Counted from the stretch's first letter, positions 29,145 through 45,552 are shown. The stretch is DNA of 64,000 nucleotides from Buxus sempervirens (GCA_947561395.2 OX387186.1:3068835-3132834), one strand, 5' to 3'. Made by a program: numbers and translations. Notes: generated from the letters alone by a model not told the origin.

Positions 29145-29443
29145 TCATGGATTTGTTCTCAAGGAATAATACGAGAAAATTTCCTAGTGGTCATCCATCC
29201 TAGCATTATTCTCACCCGTGCACGCTTAACTTGAGGGTTCCAAGGAGATTTAGTCCCGTGTTATGCCTTAAAAGGCATCTTGCTAAGTAAGGAATCACAA
29301 GACCACTTATAGCATTCCCAAGCGATGTGGGATCTCAACCATATGCACATCCTTGCTTGGTAGCTCGCCACTGTAGTTTCTTGCCCAGGTCTCTCACCCT
29401 GCTCACATCTTAGCCGCTCACTCAAACAACCAGGATGTCACAC
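29145..29443 (-). mobile_element. Cassandra-type LTR with 5S rRNA-derived promoter
   Basis: Cassandra elements are non-coding TRIM retrotransposons whose LTRs carry a 5S rRNA-like RNA polymerase III promoter. On the minus strand this ~300-bp piece starts TGTGACATCCTGG. It contains the 5S A-box AAGTTAAGCGTGC (29220-29232) and, 15 bp on, GCTAGGATGGATGACC (29189-29204), which matches the 5S intermediate element and C-box at one mismatch. No second LTR was found nearby, so it is a solo or partial LTR. The exact left end is uncertain. Confidence 0.85.
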
Positions 29444-30235
29444 AAAACACCCACCTATCATTCTATCTACTTCTCCTTCCACATTGACACAGTCGTCCTT
29501 GTTTCACAAGGGTCGCTACAATAATTCATAAAATATAATTAAGAAGGATTGGGATAGGTGGTTTACACACAATAACTACATGGAAAGGGTTGCTACAATA
29601 ATTCATAAAATATAATTAAGCGGCCACTAATGTCGATGTCATCTCCATAGATTAACAGAATGGGGGTTGAGGACAGCTCTGAGCTCTTCGTGGGGGGACC
29701 TGATTATGACCCCAGTATGCTAACCTGAACCCGAGCATGAGTGCCAAATAATAATCATGCACCAAAAATCTAAAACGGCTTAGGTAACCGCATCAATTTT
29801 CCAAGCGTAGAGGCTTCCTTTGGATACCGAGAAACTGCAAGGAAATAGGGGTTTCTGTATGTATAGAGAGCGTCTGGAAATCAGGAAAAGAAAAAAGAAA
29901 ATGTTGTGCGACACTGCGACCCAACGCGTAAATAAGGTTGGCAACATCCAATCACTACGGATGAGGCCTCACAAGAAGATATCATACACTCAAGTCTAAA
30001 AGATATCATAATGAATAGTAGGGTAGGAGTGCTAAACGGGCCGGCCCAGCACGACCCAGGCCTGTATAGCACGTGCTGCGGCTCGCTAGGCCCATTAACC
30101 AAATACCCTGGCACAGCCCAACCTGCAACACGCCTGGGGTTGGGTCGTGCTGTGCCGAGCCACCGACTGGCCAGGCTCCTTTTTTTAAAAAAAAAAGAAC
30201 AAAGAAAATTGGAAAAAAATAGTAAAAAATCATAA
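29444..30235. other. Repeat remnants, no gene
   Basis: 29444-29520 matches the tail of the ~166-bp repeat (ACAAAACACCCACC ... CATTGACACAG). 29520-29640 matches non-coding parts of the segmental duplications. 30016-30180 is a GC-rich repeat of GGGCCGGCCCAGCACGACCC type, common in plant genomes but not assigned to a family here, followed by an A-rich tract to 30235. Confidence 0.5.
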
Positions 30236-33200
30236 AAAAGATTGGAGAACAAGTGGCATAGTGACATGATCACTATCTTGAGTGCATTGAGGTGTGGGAA
30301 TTTCAACAACTGATAGAACAAGTGGCACCTCACTTTGGGAAGTAGAATTTATGTTTTGTGCTAGAGTTTTAGATTCAAGAGGAGAACTTGAAAGAGCATT
30401 GCAAGTTGGAAGGGCAAGTTTAACAATTTCTATTGAAATTTTTGGTGTAGAGTCCTGCACAGGTGTGAATTATTTATCATGAGTTTGTGAAGAGTGAAAC
30501 CATTCATTAAATTCTACTAATTGTAAACTCCCTGTGTGCTCCATTGACCAAGGATCGGGTTGTCGATATGGAAGGATGCCTTCATTGAATGCAACATGTT
30601 GTGAAATGAAGAACTTCTTGCTTGTAGGATGATAGCATCGATACCCCTTGTATTGATTACTATATCTTGCAAAAACACACGGAACAGTTTTAGCATCGAA
30701 TTTATTTCTCTTCGTATCCCAAGTGTAAGGATAACAACGAGACCCAAAAACTTGTAAACACGAGTAATCAGGTTGACGATCATGCAACTTAAAATAGGGA
30801 CTGTCAAACTCAATTGCTGAGGAGGGTAATCGATTCATGAGGAAAACTGCCGTGTGAAAGGCTTCAACCCAAAAAAATTTTGGTATTCCACTATGGAAGA
30901 GCATAGTCATTCCAAGTTCTCTTATTACACGATGACGCCTCTTGACAGATCCTGTTTACTGTGGAGTATGTGGACAAGAAAGCTGATAAATTATTCCTTC
31001 CTTTTGAAAGTGTCTAATGAGGCTGGTATTGACGAATTCTCCTCCTCCATCTGAATGGAATATCTTAATTTTCTGATCAAGTTGCCTGGAAACATAACTT
31101 TCAAAAGCCAAATAAGCAGAATAAAAATCTGATTTATGACGTAAAGGAATAAACTAGCAATACTTGGAGAAATCATCAACAATACAGGCATAAAAATGAA
31201 ACTTTCCTATAGATATCTAAGGTGCAGGACCCCAAAGATCACAATGGATTTTTTCAAACACAGCAGTACTCACAGAATCAAATTGACTAGAAGGAAATTT
31301 ACTCAACTTTCATAATTGACAACTTTCACACAAGGAATTTATCTTATTAGAACTACCACTTTTAATGAATCCTCTAGACTTTAAAAGATTAACAGCAGAT
31401 TTTTGTGGATGACCCAAACGTTGGTGCCAAACATCCTCTGTAGCTATCATGAATCGATTTGAGAAATTGGCTTCATGAGGAGATGACAAGATGTAGAGAT
31501 CACCCTTGTGTCGACCTATCATTACAATTCGACCTGTCTCTCATTCCTTTATACAAAAATCAGCATTAGAAAATTTACATTTCAAAGGAAATCGATCAGT
31601 AAGTTGACTAACAGATAAAAGATTATGTGCTAAAGAGGGAACAAGTAACACATCTCGTAATTTTAAGTTTGAATTCCCATGCCTAATTAAAGTGTCACCA
31701 ATTGCTTTAATGGATAAAGCTGTTCCATCACCCACTAAAACAAAGTCATTGCCTAAATATGAACGTAAGTTAGAGAGCATCTCAACATTACCTGTCATGA
31801 GATTGGAAGCCCCAGTATCAACTATCCATTCAGTATATGCCACTGTTGTGTCCAATGTAAGTGTTGCTAGAGCTTGTGGTATTTCTTCAGTTTGTATTGG
31901 ATTTGTCTTGAACCAATTCCAGCAAATAGATTCAATATGTCCATCCTTGCCACATATTTGGCATTTCTCATCACAATAGCGTTCACATTCTGTAAGAGTC
32001 ATACGTCGAAAACGTGTGCCATCAAGTAGCATTGGTCCTTGTTGTGAACCACTTCCACGAGAAGAGAAAGTACCTGTGTTGGTAGGCTGAAATCGACCTT
32101 TGGAGGAAATACTACCACCAAAGTTGCGATTATTGGTGTTATTAGTTTGTTGATTTTTTTGGTCTCTGCCCATAGAAGGCAAATTGGTGAGGTTCACTCC
32201 ATTGTGTACGTTGCTCATACCCTTGGAGCAAGGAGACTAATTCAGAATAAGGAGGCATAGGAGGCTTGAGCATGGTGGTAGTGAAGGTCTCATATTTTGG
32301 ACCCAAGCTTGTAAGAAGAGAATAGACTTTAACTTTGTCTGGAACCGGGCTTCCGATAGCTGCAAGGCTATCACATAATTTCTTGAACTTACGTAGATGA
32401 TCGACAATTGTGGTAGCAGCATCTTTCCTAAGATATGTCAATTGTTGACGAAGAGTGAATTCTCGTTCCTAGGAATCTTGTGCATAAGCATCTTGGAGTG
32501 CATCCCAGACTTGTTTGGAGGTTTCAAGACCAACAAGTCCAAGTGCTTCTTCTGTCAGGGTGCCAATGACCCACCCTCGAAGTAAGCGATCTAACTTTCT
32601 CCATTTGAGATATTCGTCAGTGATTTGTGATGTGCTTGTGGAGGTGATTGCCTCAGTATACATGGTCGGAATAGCCATGTCACCTGTGAGATGTCCAACT
32701 AGATCTTGACTTTCAGCAAGTGCGAGGACCTGTTCTCGCCATAGGGAATAATTGTCTTGGTTGAGTTTGAGAGTGACAAAATTGCCAACGTTGAGAGAGA
32801 GAAGCCATGGGGTTGATAAAAGATTAACTCTCGTACTCACAATGGCTCTGATACCAAGATAAAAAACGGAAATTTATTGAACTGTCTTCTCAACGTGAGT
32901 ACAGAGGGTATAAAAGGCACTATTTAAAGCCTTAGATTCTCAACGTTAAGCTAATCTTACAAGATTTGATTAGGAGAAAATCTCTCCTGATTTAACAACT
33001 GTTAAGCTAATCCTACAAGGTTTGATTAGGAGAAAATCTCTACTAATCCTACAAGGTTTGATTAGGATAAGATCTCTCCTAATTGAACAACTGTTACACT
33101 AATCCTACAAGGTTTGATTAGGAGAAAATCTCTCTTGATTGATAGATACGCGGTTTGACTCTCCTTGAATTTTGAATGAATCAGTGTGTTGGGATTGCAG

Positions 33201-33295
33201 ATCAATCTTCATCCTTATCTCTTCATTGATCAAATCAGTTTCCTGATTTGAACTTAGGGTTTGCTGATTTGAACCTGGGCTTGAATCTGTACCGT
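30236..33295 (-). mobile_element. Ty1/copia element, partial and decayed
   Basis: Minus-strand copia remnant. Recognisable parts in element order: one LTR (about 33295-32858, with internal ~60-bp repeats at 32948-33140), a tRNA-Met primer-binding site (TGGTATCAGAGCCATT, about 32840-32857), gag (WREQVLALAESQDLVGHL), a CCHC-type zinc knuckle, protease (WIVDTGASNLM), the GAG-pre-integrase region (WHQRLGHPQ) and the end of the integrase region (FGSRCYPY). Reverse transcriptase, RNase H and a second LTR were not found. The element is broken in several places and is clearly older than the copia in CRK-A1. It abuts the CRK-C ruin on the right. Outer limits are approximate. Confidence 0.85.
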
Positions 33296-33507
33296 TAATA
33301 GTGTTACCTCCGACATGTGTCAGGATTGCATCAGTAATTCGACTCAGCGGATCATACAACTATGCCCCGATCAAAAGGATGCGATCATATGGTACCTAGA
33401 GTGCATGTTACGCTACTCGAATCAATCCATATTCGCCACCAGGGAAGACCGTACATCCTGATTATATTTGGTCAAACTCAGGTGTCGTCCCAGAAGGGGA
33501 GAAGAGG

Positions 33508-33726
33508 GAATGAAATCCTCTGCCGTCTCCCCCTGAAATGCTCCCCGATGTGGCCGTGAGATGCAGCCATATGGACCATCTCACGGCCACTGTTTTTTCA
33601 TATATTATAAGTGTATCAAGTGATCGCCACATGAAAAAACAGTGGCCATGAGATGCTCCACATGGCAGCATCTCACGGCCACATCAGGGAGCATTTTAGG
33701 GGGACATGGCAAACGATTTCAACTCC
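33508..33726. mobile_element. Foldback MITE, copy 2, inside CRK-C
   Basis: About 219 bp with long inverted arms (GATGTGGCCGTGAGATGC near 33548 and its inverse near 33680). GAGAAGAG occurs on both sides (about 33499-33507 and 33727-33734), a likely 8-9-bp target duplication. Same family as 24417-24629. Confidence 0.75.
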
Positions 33727-33895
33727 GAGAAGAGTGACTTTAATCAAGCACTGGGAAATTTGCTGAACAGCCTTATAATCAGGGCGGTGGCTGGTCCTAG
33801 ACTCCTGTTCGCAACTGGAGATGCTAACTGCGTACACTATCCCTAAGATAGTGTCGGGTTTAGTGCAGTGCACTCCAGATAGTGATTGCAAGCAA

Positions 33896-34200
33896 ATTCT
33901 ATATTGCAATCAGCAACCTGGAGATTCTCTTCAGCTTCCTTGGAGAATTACGCCTATCCTAAACTCCATAACTCTTCTGTGTTCTGAGTTTTCAGTTGTT
34001 CAAGTTTCTCACATTTATAGAGAGGGTAATGGAGCTGCTGATTGGTTAGAAAATTTTTGTCTACATAAGTATTCTTGTTTTTGGCTGCGGAATCCTCCCT
34101 TAGATCTTCGCTGTATCTTGTATGATGAGGCACGTGATGTTGTAAGAGTTAGACCTTCATAGTAATGAAAGTTTCTTTTCGTTACCCAAAAAAAAAAAAA
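33896..34200 (+). mobile_element. 5'-truncated LINE tail (L1-type, RNase H end)
   Basis: About 305 bp. An open frame ending at 34162 resembles the RNase H end of plant L1-type LINEs (VSHIYREGNGAADWL). It is followed by a short 3' UTR and a poly(A) run (34188-34200). AAGCAA is repeated at 33890-33895 and 34199-34204, a short target-site duplication. The insertion cuts the second DUF26 domain of CRK-C. Confidence 0.78.
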
Positions 34201-35176
34201 GCAATGCCTGCAATCAGCAGTTAGTGACGTCCCCATTTGTTGCGATGGCCAAATCACAGGTGGAATTCAGAGTTCCAGTTGTAGTTTAAGATACGCGCCC
34301 GGCCCTTCCTATGACTCAACAGCCTTTGCACCTCTACCACCACCATCTCCTCCTCCTGCAACCTCAACGACACCACTGCCGAGCAACGCCACTATTACGT
34401 ACCGGTGGTGAGTTCTATTTCCTAGTACCTCCTGTTGCGCTTTGGATTTACGTTTCATTTCTCTCATCCTCCGGTCACTCTCAACTCTCAACTCACAACT
34501 AGGCCCCAAATCCTTGTTCTGAACTGAATCTTAGCCTTTTCTCTAATTTGAATTAGGTTTGCAATTGTGTGTTCCAATTGATTCAATTTATTATAAAATT
34601 CCTTTAGATTTATAATATTTTATGGTGTGCGCAGGGAAGGGTTGGAGTTCGATTCTCAAATAACCGTCATAAGTATCTTTGTTCCTACAGTCATCATAGT
34701 ATTGATACTTCTCACAGTCATCTGGTTATTTCTACAGAGGAGGACACCAAAGGTAAAGGTTGATGGGGTAAGCAAGTCCATGGCTTTTATGATCATAAAA
34801 TTTAGGCCATGCAAGTACTGCGGGCAAAGTCTCTTCTAGAAACATCATGTAGCATCCATTGTTTCAAATAACTGGGTGCGGTTCTAGCAGGATTAATTAT
34901 AACTAATTTAGTTTGCATTTTTACTTTCTTATATAGCTACGTTTGTTGAAGACGTGGACGTGAGTAGAAGTGCTGAATTTTTGCAATTCGACTTTGAGCT
35001 TCAACAAATGGTTTCTCTGATGCTAATTAATGTGCTTGGAGAAGGTGGATTCTGTACTGTTTATAAGGTTATAACTAAATTTTCAACAGCAGGCAATTGA
35101 AATATCATATTTAATTTGGGTTCTCTTATATACATAGTTATGTCTTTACCTATCAACTTAAGCTTTTAGGTGCAAC

Positions 35177-35398
35177 GTTCGTTTAATATAGTATCAGATC
35201 GGGGAGGTCTTGTGTTTCAACTCCCATAGGCAAATTCGATTTGGCATTTATTCGTATATAAGATGTTCATATCCTGTGTTTGTCATCTCCACGTATGTTT
35301 CCATGCTCCCCTATGTCTGTCCTCCTCATGTATGTTTCTGTGTGAAGTTGCACATATAGAGAATGTTAAAATATCATATTTAAGCTTTTAGGTGCAAC
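35177..35398 (+). mobile_element. SINE-like insertion in a CRK-C intron (tentative)
   Basis: About 204 bp lies between exact 18-bp direct repeats, TAAGCTTTTAGGTGCAAC (35159-35176 and 35381-35398), as expected for a non-LTR target-site duplication. Near the left end TAGTATCAGATCGGGGAGG and GTGTTTCAACTCCC loosely resemble tRNA-type promoter boxes. There is no clear poly(A) tail, so a small LTR-derived repeat is an alternative. Confidence 0.4.
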
Positions 35399-35957
35399 AG
35401 TCAAATGACACAGGCAAACTTAGAATTTTATTGTCCAAATTTCTTTAATTTAAACTGGGAGTTTCTTGAAAGTACTTTTGAATCCTCTTGCATGCTTCTT
35501 TCATTCATTAATTTTCAGGGTGTGCTTTCCAATGGACAAGAAATAGCCGTGAAGAGGCTCTCTAAGGATTGAGGACAAGGTGAAGTAGAATTTAAGAACG
35601 AAGTTGTCGTCTTAGCTAAGCTTTTCCACAAGAATCTGGTCGGGCTCCTCGGTTTCTGCTTGGAAATAGGAGAAAAGCTTCTCATCTATGAATTCATGCC
35701 AAATGCAATCCTATCACTTCATATTTGGTAATTGCCGGCATTTCCCCTTAAATCTTGAATTTCATTTCTGTCTTAACAGTTGGGTTTGATTGCGTAAAAC
35801 ATGTGAGTTTTTCATAGAGAATGGAAATGTGCCATTAATTCATCTTTCAGTTTCGTGGTGAATGGCTTCTTAAATTTCTTGCTGAACCATTACGTACGAA
35901 ATTTGATCTTTTACTTTGCTGAATATGAAGATCCGGTGAGGCGTGCACAATTGTAAT

Positions 35958-36389
35958 GTTGTGGCAAATCAGTGTAATTTGTGTCATTTGCTCTCTACTA
36001 ATACATCAAATAAATTGGTTTGGTATGTGTAAATTCATCTGGGCATAAATGTGAGGAAACTACCTTTCGCCATCATGTGGTTACCACAGCCGATGGCCCC
36101 CTCTGTTGAGGGATTATCAATCCCGCCTAGTTGCGGACCCATATTTAGGCTTTTCTAACGGTCTTCTGTTGGAAGGTATGGCTTTGTCCATTTGCCTAAT
36201 TTCTGTTAAGAAAACTTCTGCAAGTATGCATTGGGGTATAACATCCATAGTGTTTAGCTTCTCTTTTGGTTATGGTTATGGTTATGGTTTGGTTGGTTTT
36301 CTGTTTAGCTGGGTTGTAATCGATTTGATTGTATTTGTCATTCATATTAATGAAATTGATTAACCTGGCTTATTATAAAAAAAAACCTG
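35958..36389 (+). mobile_element. Probable LINE 3' end
   Basis: CRK-C similarity stops at about 35957. The following ~430 bp ends in 'TTGTATTTGTCATTCATATT', AATGAAATTGATTAAC and an A-run (36380-36388), the usual look of a plant L1 3' UTR. The 85-codon open frame at 36106-36363 has no recognisable domain. Confidence 0.45.
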
Positions 36390-39176
36390 CTACAAAGGCA
36401 ATTATTTAAATGACTGAATTAAATAAATGCACAAGCTTGCTGCTGACGCTCAAATGACTTGACTATTTGCAATATATTTAGATAGAAACACAAGTCATGG
36501 GTCATATGTAAGGATGGCAATGGGGCTGATTAATGGGTAACCTGCCCGTCCCGCCCTAATGGTTAGGGTTTGATATTGCTAAAATTAGGGTTAGGGGTGG
36601 GTTTGGGTTTCTCTTAACCCGCCAGAACCCAACCTTAATATAAATATTATTTTCATATGTATTGCATATAAAAAAATACATATTTATTAATGAATATATT
36701 ATTAGTTTACATATTATATATTTTTTTTAAACAAAATTTTTTTTGCAATTTTTACTGCAACGGGTCAACCCGATAAAGAGCAGGTTCGTATTCACCAAAA
36801 CCCATCCCAAGCCCGCCTAGTTTCCATGCCTAGTCATAGGTCACACCCACATTTGTGCTGAACGAAATGATCGTGACAGTGGGCTAATCATGACCCTACA
36901 AATAAACCTTATAGTTTCGATGATGCTAGAGGGAGATAAAGACAGCTACGTAACAGCAGTTTGTCTATTTAACTTAAAAAGAGAATTTAAAATTAGTATA
37001 TCCAATTTCATCCCATAAAAAGCTCATTGAAAACTGATATTTTCATTCAGATAAAAAATTAAAGAAATGAAATGATTGTTACGTATACACCTACGAAAAT
37101 TTAGAATAAATATGTGATTAGGTAACGCTACACACATTCAGTTGCAATTTCCTCGTTCAAAGATAATATTTTATTTGAGGGTTTTGTCATAACTAAAAAT
37201 AAGTATGTTATAAATAGTTATTTTTACTATTATATAAAGCGAAGTCCTTCTTTTCTCGTTAATATTTCTTACCCAATATGCTTTTCATTTTTTATAATAA
37301 TTAACTCTTATATCTTCATTTAATGTTACGTATGACTTATTAACTACCTAACATTATATACCTAAAATGCCTTTTATATATAATTTGCTATGCACATAGC
37401 TCCTGACTCCCCTAGTTTGAAATAAATGCATTATATCTTTATCATAAGTATAGAATTCAGTTTTAGATAACATTTTTGTATGTAATTAGATAATAATTAT
37501 ATATAGAGGTTAAAATTATGATAAATGCTTCCATCTTAATAATTTTTAATAAACAAATAATCATGGTCATCTTAATCTCTCCATGCTTACACTCAAGATT
37601 ATTTTCTGAAAGCGCGTGACTTTTCGAACCATTATACTTTAGGTTAGGTTGGTGCAGCCGACAGTTGGAATTATGTGCACAATTGGGGCCTGTTCGGTGA
37701 AGTCGCATTCGAAATGACTGGACCTTGGATCTAATGAGTAAAACTTGGTTGACCGTCAACATTTCTCTGCTTATACAAGACCACTGAGATTCCAAGTTTG
37801 AGCGTTACGGGCATTGAGATGGCCTTAGAATTTGGGGGTTAACTTAGATTGAAATTTGGAGCATAACACGAATCAAATCAGTGTTTTTTTTATTTCTATA
37901 AATGTATCAGGTGGGTCTTACTTGAAAAACATTGATAGTGAAATGACAGCATCTCATAACCATAACAGTTTACAATGTAGTAGAACTTGCAGACGAGACG
38001 AATTTGTCGGCGATGTTTGTCTGTAGAGACTTTTATTTTAGCAGTTAGATACTATCACGTGAAGCATCTTAATATCACTGTTTTTTTTATTATTGTAAAT
38101 GTTTGAAGTGAGGTCATGCAGTCAAACATGATAACGATTTTATTGCATCGCAAATACCATGGATTTGGTTGACCCGTTCCTTTTTACGTATTGCAGATTT
38201 GCAGTGGCGGCTATAGGTGAAGAGGGGACCAGCGGTGTCTGGCAAGTGGTAACGAAGCAAGGTTTTTTTTTGTTTTTTGGGTAACAGTCACGACGCAAGT
38301 TGATTAGGATTGTTGTTCAATTATTTCAGTGCAAAGAATCTAAAGCGCGTCTTGAAGACTTTTCCGCCGTCACGCAAAGCAAAACCCCATTGGGGACCCA
38401 CGTTTGGATTGGATTTGTTTGATGAATATTAACCCACAGGCTTTGGCTGGCCAAATGGTTTTGACGAAGAAAACTCACAGCTTGACTTCAAATATTTGGC
38501 ACGACTCCCTAGAATAAGTTTAACTTTTCCTTGCAATTGAGCAATTTTTTTTGGCTCTTACAATCACCTATATAAATAAAATACTACAACATGGCAATAA
38601 AGGATATATATCCTTGTTAATTTATTATTCGTTAACAGCTAATTGCGCATGCAAGTTTGGTGATACCTTGTGGAGCTTAATTAATTAGGCCAACATGTTG
38701 GGTCCTAACCCACTTGGGGGCGACATCCACTCGTATGCATGGTTGGTTGCAACTTGCAACACGTTAAAAGTAATCGAACCTACCAAAATATATACCTAAT
38801 TCGAGACAGGATTGGTCCGTTTCGGTGACTACTTGAAAAGAAGCATGCAAGGGTGTCTCGACTTAAAAAGGGGATGGGTAAACAAGTTAATTCATATATT
38901 TTTTTCGGTGCTCCGAAAGGCTTTGACTGCTCCCTTGGGGTTTTTCTATATTTAGTTTTTTTACCTTTTATTTTTTCATATTGACGTTTTTAGCAGTCCT
39001 GAGTGTCCTCGTCGCCAGTCGCCATCGTTGGTTCTTCAAAATTTCCCGGCTCCGAGCAAGCATCACAAGACTTCCTAAGCTTCAACGAGTTTCAGCCCAC
39101 TACCTCTAACTAAAATTCTCACAACCCCCTCTACTTGAATTGGCGATACACAATCATCTGGCACCATTAACAGAGC
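36390..39176. other. Intergenic; MITE remnants and CRK-D upstream region
   Basis: No supported gene. 36511-36836 is a likely hAT-type MITE (TAAGGATGGCAATGGGGC at the left, TTTCCATGCCTAG at the right; CGGGTCAACCCG inside). 37880-37985 and 38045-38110 look like decayed relatives of the foldback MITE (GACAGCATCTCATAACCA). The last ~700 bp is the CRK-D promoter area. Confidence 0.5.
38461..38955 (+). promoter_or_regulatory. Putative CRK-D promoter with W-box cores
   Basis: TTGAC, the core of the WRKY-factor W-box, occurs at 38461-38465, 38482-38486 and 38923-38927. The third is TTTGACT, about 250 bp before the ATG. A TATA-like CTATATTTA lies near 38947. WRKY control is common for CRK genes, but these short motifs also occur by chance, so this is an inference. 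Confidence 0.3.
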
Positions 39177-42922
<3,746 letters not shown>

Positions 42923-43445
42923 CATATGTGGAGATATGAGGGCAAGTACTCGAAACTGTCACCACGGGTGACGGAGCAGTATCTGCTTATGGAACACTTC
43001 AAATAACAGCATCCCAATGGCGGTGTCCATAAACTGTAACAGCTTCTTTTAATCTGAAATGTAGTTTATAGATAAAACTCTCCCTGTCTCTCGTTTACTC
43101 GAAGCCTGCTCACTTCCTATGTTTCACCTCTTTGTCTTGGATTGCAATGAAATCTATGCTTCTGTACCGATCTTATCCATTATTTAGATGAAAGGGACCT
43201 GATTTTGAGACTCTTTAGGATGTAATGGACGGATGTATATATATGTATTTTGTTATAAGGGGAAAGCGAAAGATTTTGGGCCGACCTCTTCCTCAAAATG
43301 AAATGAAATGGGATTTTCTTGAAGTGTCAATTTCGTCCTCGTAATTTGATGTTGATAGACATTGCAAATATGAATTGTGGATGAGTCTCTACTGTCTGAA
43401 CCGAATTCCTCTACTCCGTGAGCGTTTACGGCGACTTTTACTGCG
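42923..43445. other. 3' flank of CRK-D
   Basis: Probably the CRK-D 3' untranslated region followed by non-coding sequence. I see no further gene. Confidence 0.5.
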
Positions 43446-43510
43446 AGCGTGTACAAGTCAGTCCTCGGGCTGAAACTAAGCCGGCTTGATCACCTTAGTC
43501 CGGGTTACCT

Positions 43511-43801
43511 TCAGCTCCGATCTGCGTTCCAAGAGCCACATGAGGTGCCTCCGTCACGGCCGATGAAGTCATGAAGGTGCCGGTTCCTCAATTCTTCCGG
43601 ATTTGAATTTTCCTTCATAGGTCCAGAAGGCCAAGAGAACCTACCTTTTCCCGAAGCTTTCCCTCTTCCCCATTCACCTTCGTACATACACCCATAAGCC
43701 CATAGACACTCCCCGGTATCTTGAGGAACGTCTCCAATGAAGCTGCCGGAGTAGAGATCCCAATTTGAGACGAACCTCTCAACTGGCACTTGTAGCGGCA
43801 C
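43511..43801 (-). pseudogene. Fragment of a phosphatidylinositol-4-phosphate 5-kinase (MORN region)
   Basis: Plant PIP5Ks make PI(4,5)P2 and carry N-terminal MORN repeats. The minus-strand frame reads DLYSGSFIGDVPQDTG, then YGCMYEGEWGRGKASGKG, then FSWPSG, then FIGRDGGTSCGSWNADRS. That is two to three MORN repeats, with a short out-of-register stretch between WPSG and FIG. The lipid-kinase domain is absent, so this is a gene fragment, probably carried by a mobile element. Confidence 0.82.
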
Positions 43802-44065
43802 CGCCGGCGGTTGCCGTGGTTGTTGGGACTACTTCTAGACCCCGCTTTAGATAGGCTCCGGTGGATGGCGAACGGTGACGGAAGCACTATGACTTCTTCT
43901 GGCTTTCTTCCTTTTCCTTCTCTTCGTTAGTTTTGTTTCTTTTGATTGTTGTTGTTGTTCTCCTCTTGATTAACTAAGAAGGTTTCTTTCACTTTGATTT
44001 TGGTTATCACCGTTACCTCGCCTGAATCTTTAACTGCAAGAAACTTTCTACATTCCAGCAAATGT

Positions 44066-45139
44066 TGAAAAACAGGGTTTTGACTCTAAATAACACCTAG
44101 AGGGGGGTGAATAGATGAAGCACAGCGGAATAAAATTTTCTATTAATTAAAGACAAATCATCAATTAATAGGCATGAACAAATCCCTAAAATAATTACTA
44201 AGCAGCAAGCCAACCAAATTGCGAAACAATTAAAGCATGTAAAGAGAAACAAAACAGGCAATTTGGTGACGAAGGGAAAACTCTATGAGAACTCTCACTA
44301 GAGAAAAACCCTCCGGGCTATGCAGGAGCCACCTAAAAGATCCAATATGAAAAGAAGACTTACAACCTGTAGTTCAGACGACTCAACATCCCTATGCTAG
44401 ACTCTACAACTCACAGACTTGAAAGTATCTGAGGAACTCCTCAGATTTGCTCCACAGCAACACTTCAGAACTTTGAAGATCTTCTCATACAATCACCCAA
44501 ACGAACTCATTTGGTACTATGGGAACTCCCACGTGCAATCCTTCCCAACCTGAAACTCCAAGGCTCTGAACAAGGAAGAATAGAAAGTTTGATAGCTCAA
44601 AGGAAGAAAGGAAGAAAGAAGGTTTCTCTTTCTCACACACAAAAGATCTAAGGCTCCAAAAACGTCTTAGATCGATTTTAGAAACGTCTAAACACTCCTT
44701 ATATGGGATAGGAAGAAGTAGAAAAGGAATAAGAAACAAATCAGAAAAGTTCGGAATTTTAAAACTGAATTTCCTTAACGAACGTTCGAACGCTCAGCAA
44801 ATGCAGATCGAATGTTCAATACGATAACTCACTTTTCCTCTTCTCGTTTGAACAGCCAGCGAACGAGAGTCAAACGCTACTCTCGGGTTTCTCTGTGGAA
44901 CATGAACGGTCGAACGGCCAGAGAATGTCGAACACTAGTCTCAGGTTTCTCTGTGAAACATGAACGTTCGAATGACCAGAGAACGTTGGTCGAACGCTGG
45001 TCATAACTTCTTCAATTTGATTTTGATTTTGACGCCGTTTGAATTATGTCTTCTTGGACTCAAACTAAACATTTTAAACACACTTAAACACTTTCTTTTT
45101 TACACTGAATTAAGCCAAACTAAAATATTAAACCTAACA
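44066..45139 (-). mobile_element. Solo LTR, copy 2 (same family as 21318-22473)
   Basis: 1074 bp, reverse orientation. It starts TGAAAAACAGGGTTTTGAC and ends AAACCTAACA. AATGT is duplicated at 44061-44065 and 45140-45144. Its similarity to the plus-strand copy covers the full length, including the 'CACCCCCCTCTAGG' stretch and the TTCGAA-rich part. The two copies differ at many sites, so they come from separate insertions. Confidence 0.88.
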
Positions 45140-45315
45140 AATGTCATCGGCTACAAATTCTTGCAATATCTTATTTGAATCCACAATAAACCGTGCCTCT
45201 TCATGGCCAAATGTCTTCTGCAAAAATTTTTTTGCAGAAGGGATAACGGAAGGGCAGGAAAAGTGTTCTTGCGAGAAGGCGCCAAAACAAAGCTTCTGCG
45301 AGTATGGGCTGAAGG

Positions 45316-45519
45316 CACTGGCGGAACCACATGAAGCTTAGGGAGGGGGCAATTGCCTCCCCTAACTTTTAGTTTTTTAATAAAAACTATGTATATTTAT
45401 ATATTTATTAATTAAAATTTATGTTTTGCCCCCCTAAAATTTCTGGTTTGCCCCCCCAATCCATTGAAATTTTTATATTTTATGAGAATCCTCTCTAAAA
45501 TTTTTGATTTGGCCGTGCG

Positions 45520-45552
<33 letters not shown>

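Larger units (their letters stand above)
33297..35957 (+). pseudogene. CRK-C: ruined cysteine-rich receptor-like kinase
   Basis: Fragments in CRK order, closest to CRK-D by eye: end of the first DUF26 domain (33297-33480: CQDC, then MLRYSNQSIFATR); second DUF26 part (33727-33895: NSLIIRAV and VQCTPDSDCKQ); its continuation and Pro-rich linker (34205-34410); transmembrane exon (34635-34770: TVIIVLILLTVIWLFLQ); kinase start (34939-35068: LGEGGFCTVYK); N-lobe exon (35519-35728: [12 protein letters not shown], stop, [11 protein letters not shown]); and only the first residues of the next exon (35935-35957: DPVRRAQL). The signal peptide, the start of DUF26-1, the catalytic loop and the C-lobe are missing. 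A foldback MITE (33508-33726) and a LINE tail (33896-34200) interrupt DUF26. It cannot be functional. Confidence 0.9.

Noticed and set aside
29881-30333. 150-codon minus-strand open frame
   Set aside because: It runs through a GC-rich dispersed repeat and an A-rich tract and has no domain similarity.
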